Below are positions 42,303 to 45,401 of a stretch of 45,401 nucleotides of DNA, piece after piece. The position numbers and the translations under genes were made by a program. Origin of the DNA: Bacteroidota bacterium (GTDB taxonomy: Bacteria > Bacteroidota > Ignavibacteria > Kryptoniales > JAKASW01); NCBI GenBank assembly GCA_021811615.1, contig JAJZNW010000069.1, forward strand, positions 1-45,401, in the 5' to 3' direction. Numbering within the stretch: the stretch's first letter is position 1; every line of letters starts with the position of its first letter. The notes beneath the pieces were generated by a model. That model was not told the origin of the DNA. It did no database searches and saw nothing but the letters and a program-made list of their open reading frames with translations.

Positions 42303-44764
42303 TTTTCCTCCATCGTGGGAAAAAGGAGCGTGACGCAAGTCCCTTTCCCCGGTTCGCTTTCAATTTCAATTTGCCCTTCGTGCGCTTCGACGACACCTTT
42401 CACAACCGGAAGCCCGAGCCCCGTACCACCTGGACGAATGGCGATTCCGTTGCTTCCTCTGAAGAAAGGCTCGAAGATTTTGGACGTTTCATTTTTCGGG
42501 ATGCCGATTCCTGAATCCGTCACGGACACTGCCAGCATGTTGCCAGCCTTGAACGTCCGCACGTCGATTCGGGACTTCCCTTCAGAATATTCCATTGAAT
42601 TCGCCAGTATGTTTTCCAGAGCTTCGACGACGGCGTCCCTGTCTGCGAGTATCCTTCCATGCCTCAGCGTTAGTTTTGCACGCATGCGGCAGTCGTTTTT
42701 TGCGGCCTCGTAAGCCATGATGGATACCGCTTCCCGAACCATGCTGTCAAGTTCTTCAGGCTTGAGCTCATAAGCTATCCCTTTGCGCTCGGCCTTAGCC
42801 ACGTCGAGGACGTTGTTAATCAATCGCGTCAGTCTCTTCGATTCGCCCTCGATTGTTTCAAGGTAGCCGCGAACACGCGAAGCCGGGAGCTTTCGCCAGT
42901 CCATCAGTGCCTCAGTATACATCCGAATCGTCGTGAGCGGAGTCTTGAGATCGTGCGAGACACTCGAGACGAAATATGTCTTCATGCGGTTAAGCTCCTC
43001 AAGCCTCTCCCTTTCTTCATGTTCAAACTCGAGGCGATCCCGCAACAGGATTTTTTCCTGCGACACGCCCGAGCCGCGCGCTATATGGCTGAGAAGATCT
43101 ACATCTTCGATGCTGAACCGGGTGCCCGATTTTTTTGGCCCGAGAGCAAGAATACTCATAACACCGCCATCCTCTGCCCGGACGGCGAATACAATAGAGA
43201 GCCCCATTCTATCGAGCACTTCCTGATCGCCCTTATCGAACCTGACTCCGGGCTCAATCTTTCCTTCTACTGCCGTAGGTCTCGACAAACCGACTCTCAG
43301 GTTCTGAATTCCGGAGAGAGTACGCCGCAACTCGAGAGTATCGAAGCCATCATGCGTGACGAGCCTCGATTGTCCGCTATCTCTGTTGAAAATGAAATAT
43401 CCGATCCTTTCGACCGGTATCGCCGCTGCCGCGTTATTCACCGCTAGACGTCCTACATCTTCCACCGTCGCGCACTTTATTAATTCCGAATCGAATTCTT
43501 CCTCCTGCCTCCGAAGGTCGTATCGGACACGAAAGAAATTCTTGTCGACAAAGAGCTGGACCTTCTTGCGAACAGGCTCGAATATCACGACTACTCCAGT
43601 GGCTGCCGCCGCAGAAGCTATAATTGAATTCATGACCGTCAGGTGCCCCACAAATGCTGCAGCAAGCCCGACCGCAAGTGCGTAGACTGCCATCAGAATT
43701 ATTATCAGCATCACATATACAGTGCTCCTGTTAAAGAGATGATCGATGTCCATGATGTGATACCTGACGATAGCTACCGTGAACGCGACCGGAGTCGCTG
43801 CCGACAACAGCACTACCATCTCCTCGCTTATGAGTCCACGGGACGTCAGGAGCTGCGGAACCTGCCACAAACTGACAAATCCGAGCGAACTAATCGCAAG
43901 CCCCAGGATTATCCATCTCAGTTTGCGTCTTTCCATTTCTTCCCGTGCGTCGCGATATGACATAACGAAAATTGTAACCGACATAACAACGCAACATGCA
44001 TAGAACCATCTTGTGAAGTTGAAGACCGCCATGAACGTGTCGAACCACCACATCGAAAAGGGAGCAGTCGCCTTTATGAATGTGAGTGCCATCAGGGCCG
44101 AGAGCAACGACGCGACGGCATAAGCGAGCCACACATTTCCACTCAGGACATTTTTCTTCCTTGTCGGGAACAAGAGGCTGAAATGGAGAAACAAAGCCGG
44201 TACGAATGCATATGCCGTCGAGAAAAATATTCTTATGAACTGGCCTGAACCCACCGGCTCAATGGAATAACATCCCCATGTCGACATTATGACGACGGCA
44301 ACTGCGACAGCTCCGTAATGATAAACAAGCGCGGCAGAGTCGTCACGCCTCCTGACATAAACCAGAATACCTGTAGCGAAAAAGAGCGTCCCGATAAGCC
44401 ATGCCACCGCGACATAGGAAGCACTGTAGGCATGAACCAATTTGACTTCAAGATGAAAGAGATTCTTTCCGCGTTGAATTTCGATCGGAAGTTTATCACC
44501 AGCTCTCATGCCATCGAGAAGGAACTCGAGATTCTCCAGTGAGCCAAGCGTCATGCCGTGAAAGGAAAGAACCACATCATTTCTGTCAATGATCCCCCGA
44601 GCGGATGGAGCCACTCCTACAACCCGAAAAGTCTCATTCCCCAGTTTGGCAACTGAAAACGGAATGTCCGCCTTTTCTGCCACCTGCCAGAGCCCGGCCA
44701 GGCAAATTGCATACACGATACAATCGACGGACAAGACAAATGAAAAACGGCGCGCGAACTTCAA
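42299..44764 (-). CDS. Multi-pass sensor histidine kinase with PDZ-like and GAF-like domains
   Basis: I prefer the TTG start at 44762-44764 (MKFARRFSFVLS) because AGGAGG lies 6-7 bp upstream; the frame extends to 44794. In the 821-aa product a first helix (about 5-25) precedes a PDZ-like domain (40-108: VVGVAPSARGIIDRNDVVLS, AGDKLPIEIQRG). Eight or so membrane helices follow (120-395), then a GAF-like region (420-565), HisKA with His604 in SSVSHDLKTPLTTIRMY, and HATPase with ILANSMEYS, DSGIGIPK and GGTGLGLPVVKG. The PDZ-like part would be periplasmic if the N-terminus is inside. It is coupled to the regulator downstream (ATGA). Confidence 0.92.
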   Translation of the reverse strand: MKFARRFSFVLSVDCIVYAICLAGLWQVAEKADIPFSVAKLGNETFRVVGVAPSARGIIDRNDVVLSFHGMTLGSLENLEFLLDGMRAGDKLPIEIQRGKNLFHLEVKLVHAYSASYVAVAWLIGTLFFATGILVYVRRRDDSAALVYHYGAVAVAVVIMSTWGCYSIEPVGSGQFIRIFFSTAYAFVPALFLHFSLLFPTRKKNVLSGNVWLAYAVASLLSALMALTFIKATAPFSMWWFDTFMAVFNFTRWFYACCVVMSVTIFVMSYRDAREEMERRKLRWIILGLAISSLGFVSLWQVPQLLTSRGLISEEMVVLLSAATPVAFTVAIVRYHIMDIDHLFNRSTVYVMLIIILMAVYALAVGLAAAFVGHLTVMNSIIASAAAATGVVVIFEPVRKKVQLFVDKNFFRVRYDLRRQEEEFDSELIKCATVEDVGRLAVNNAAAAIPVERIGYFIFNRDSGQSRLVTHDGFDTLELRRTLSGIQNLRVGLSRPTAVEGKIEPGVRFDKGDQEVLDRMGLSIVFAVRAEDGGVMSILALGPKKSGTRFSIEDVDLLSHIARGSGVSQEKILLRDRLEFEHEERERLEELNRMKTYFVSSVSHDLKTPLTTIRMYTEALMDWRKLPASRVRGYLETIEGESKRLTRLINNVLDVAKAERKGIAYELKPEELDSMVREAVSIMAYEAAKNDCRMRAKLTLRHGRILADRDAVVEALENILANSMEYSEGKSRIDVRTFKAGNMLAVSVTDSGIGIPKNETSKIFEPFFRGSNGIAIRPGGTGLGLPVVKGVVEAHEGQIEIESEPGKGTCVTLLFPTMEEK

Positions 44765-44974
44765 ACCACAGCCTCCTGATTGTGTCTGCGTCACCCGTGG
44801 AGACTCACCCTTCCACCGTAATCGTGGGAAATCTCACCGAAATCCCGGAAGACGCATGCCCATGTGGGACAATTTTAATTCAATCGGGGTGAGAAGTCAA
44901 CTACATCGCACCTTTTGTAGCGTCCCATTTCAATTATCATTGTCAAAGAAGGTTTTGATCTAAGCTCCAAATGC

Positions 44975-45400
44975 TCACTGCGGATTTTGCGGCGGGCCAC
45001 CCCCCTGGCCTCCACTCGCGCCCGGCCCCCCGGCGAGGAATATCGCACCTGCCGAAACCACGATCGCAACCCCGACAAACATCATGGTCTCAGCGAGATT
45101 CAATTGTGAGACCTCGATCAGGCTGATACTCGAGACAGGTATTTGTACGGTCACGTTGTGTTCCTCGCCGACATCCGACAGACGTGTGCCGGTGCCGATA
45201 AGAGTGTCCTTCTGCACGACACACATCCCCTTTGAGAACCGATACTTGGTAAGTGTGCCGGATGTGTCAGTCAGCACGTTGACCTGCTCGTACTGGTTGA
45301 CTTTTTTGTATTGATCGCGCGAGAGAGAGACCATCTCATAACATCCTGCAAAGAAGAACATGGATATTGCGAGAAGCATCGACACAACTGACCTCAACAT
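44975..45400 (-). CDS. Lipoprotein of unknown function, at window edge
   Basis: The 141-aa protein has a lipoprotein signal with box FFFAGC (Cys20), a short beta-rich domain (QVNVLTDTSGTLTKYRFSKG, VQIPVSSISLIEVSQ), a hydrophobic segment (about 104-122) and a Gly/Pro/Gln-rich tail. Similar short lipoproteins with an IxVSSISxIEV ending are common in Bacteroidota. The ATG is the last possible codon in the window, so an earlier start beyond the edge cannot be excluded. Function unknown. Confidence 0.7.
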   Translation of the reverse strand: MLRSVVSMLLAISMFFFAGCYEMVSLSRDQYKKVNQYEQVNVLTDTSGTLTKYRFSKGMCVVQKDTLIGTGTRLSDVGEEHNVTVQIPVSSISLIEVSQLNLAETMMFVGVAIVVSAGAIFLAGGPGASGGQGGGPPQNPQ

Positions 45401-45401
45401 C

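Overview
The window reads as ordinary chromosome of a Gram-negative bacterium of the Bacteroidota/Chlorobiota/Ignavibacteriota (FCB) group. The evidence is several outer-membrane beta-barrels, lipoproteins with clear lipoboxes, a Bacteroidota-style Ig-like lipoprotein (PPTGGP after the lipidated Cys) and a GH130 mannosylglucose phosphorylase close to the Bacteroides enzyme. Many genes carry AGGAGG-type Shine-Dalgarno sequences, unlike typical Bacteroidia, so a Chlorobi/Ignavibacteria-like lineage is the better guess (inference). TTG and GTG starts are frequent. No rRNA, tRNA, CRISPR array or intact mobile element was seen; only a possible transposase C-terminus is cut by the left edge.

Left part (1-8.2 kb): dusB and a DUF6266-like gene on the plus strand, the latter preceded by three tandem 11-bp repeats. 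Then, on the minus strand, tgt-yajC-ribBA, a terminator, greA and a CYTH-domain gene. A cyclic amidohydrolase gene and a small membrane-anchored protein overlap by ATGA. 8.2-15.6 kb: a plus-strand sugar symporter + mannosylglucose phosphorylase pair, minus-strand purK-purE (PurE has a second, catalytically degenerate PurE-like half), and a plus-strand GT-C membrane glycosyltransferase. 15.7-24 kb, all minus strand: secG, a REC-histidine kinase, an Omp85-type protein, rsmE and ppc, preceded by a queF-yhhQ preQ0 salvage pair and a DUF6483 gene. 24-33 kb: a DUF72 gene and a small barrel, then a tight seven-gene run tsaD-trpA-chorismate mutase-mltG-membrane protein-ubiX-Ig-like lipoprotein.

Right part (33-45 kb) is envelope-related: a lipoprotein barrel, a GT9-TPR fusion, an unknown secreted protein, a UbiA-family prenyltransferase, and a co-directional group made of a PDZ-containing sensor kinase and its regulator, a small barrel, and a protein joining a signal sequence, a complete endonuclease/exonuclease/phosphatase (EEP) domain and an Omp85-type outer-membrane barrel.

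The most unusual object is that EEP-Omp85 fusion (38669-40876), a possible surface-anchored or periplasmic, barrel-tethered phosphodiesterase/nuclease, next to a two-component system whose sensor appears to carry a periplasmic PDZ domain. Other points worth a look are the tandem PurE, the 11-bp repeats, two promoters whose -10 boxes lie exactly 6 bp before a start codon (predicted leaderless tsaD and amidohydrolase mRNAs), and a UbiA protein with altered Asp motifs.
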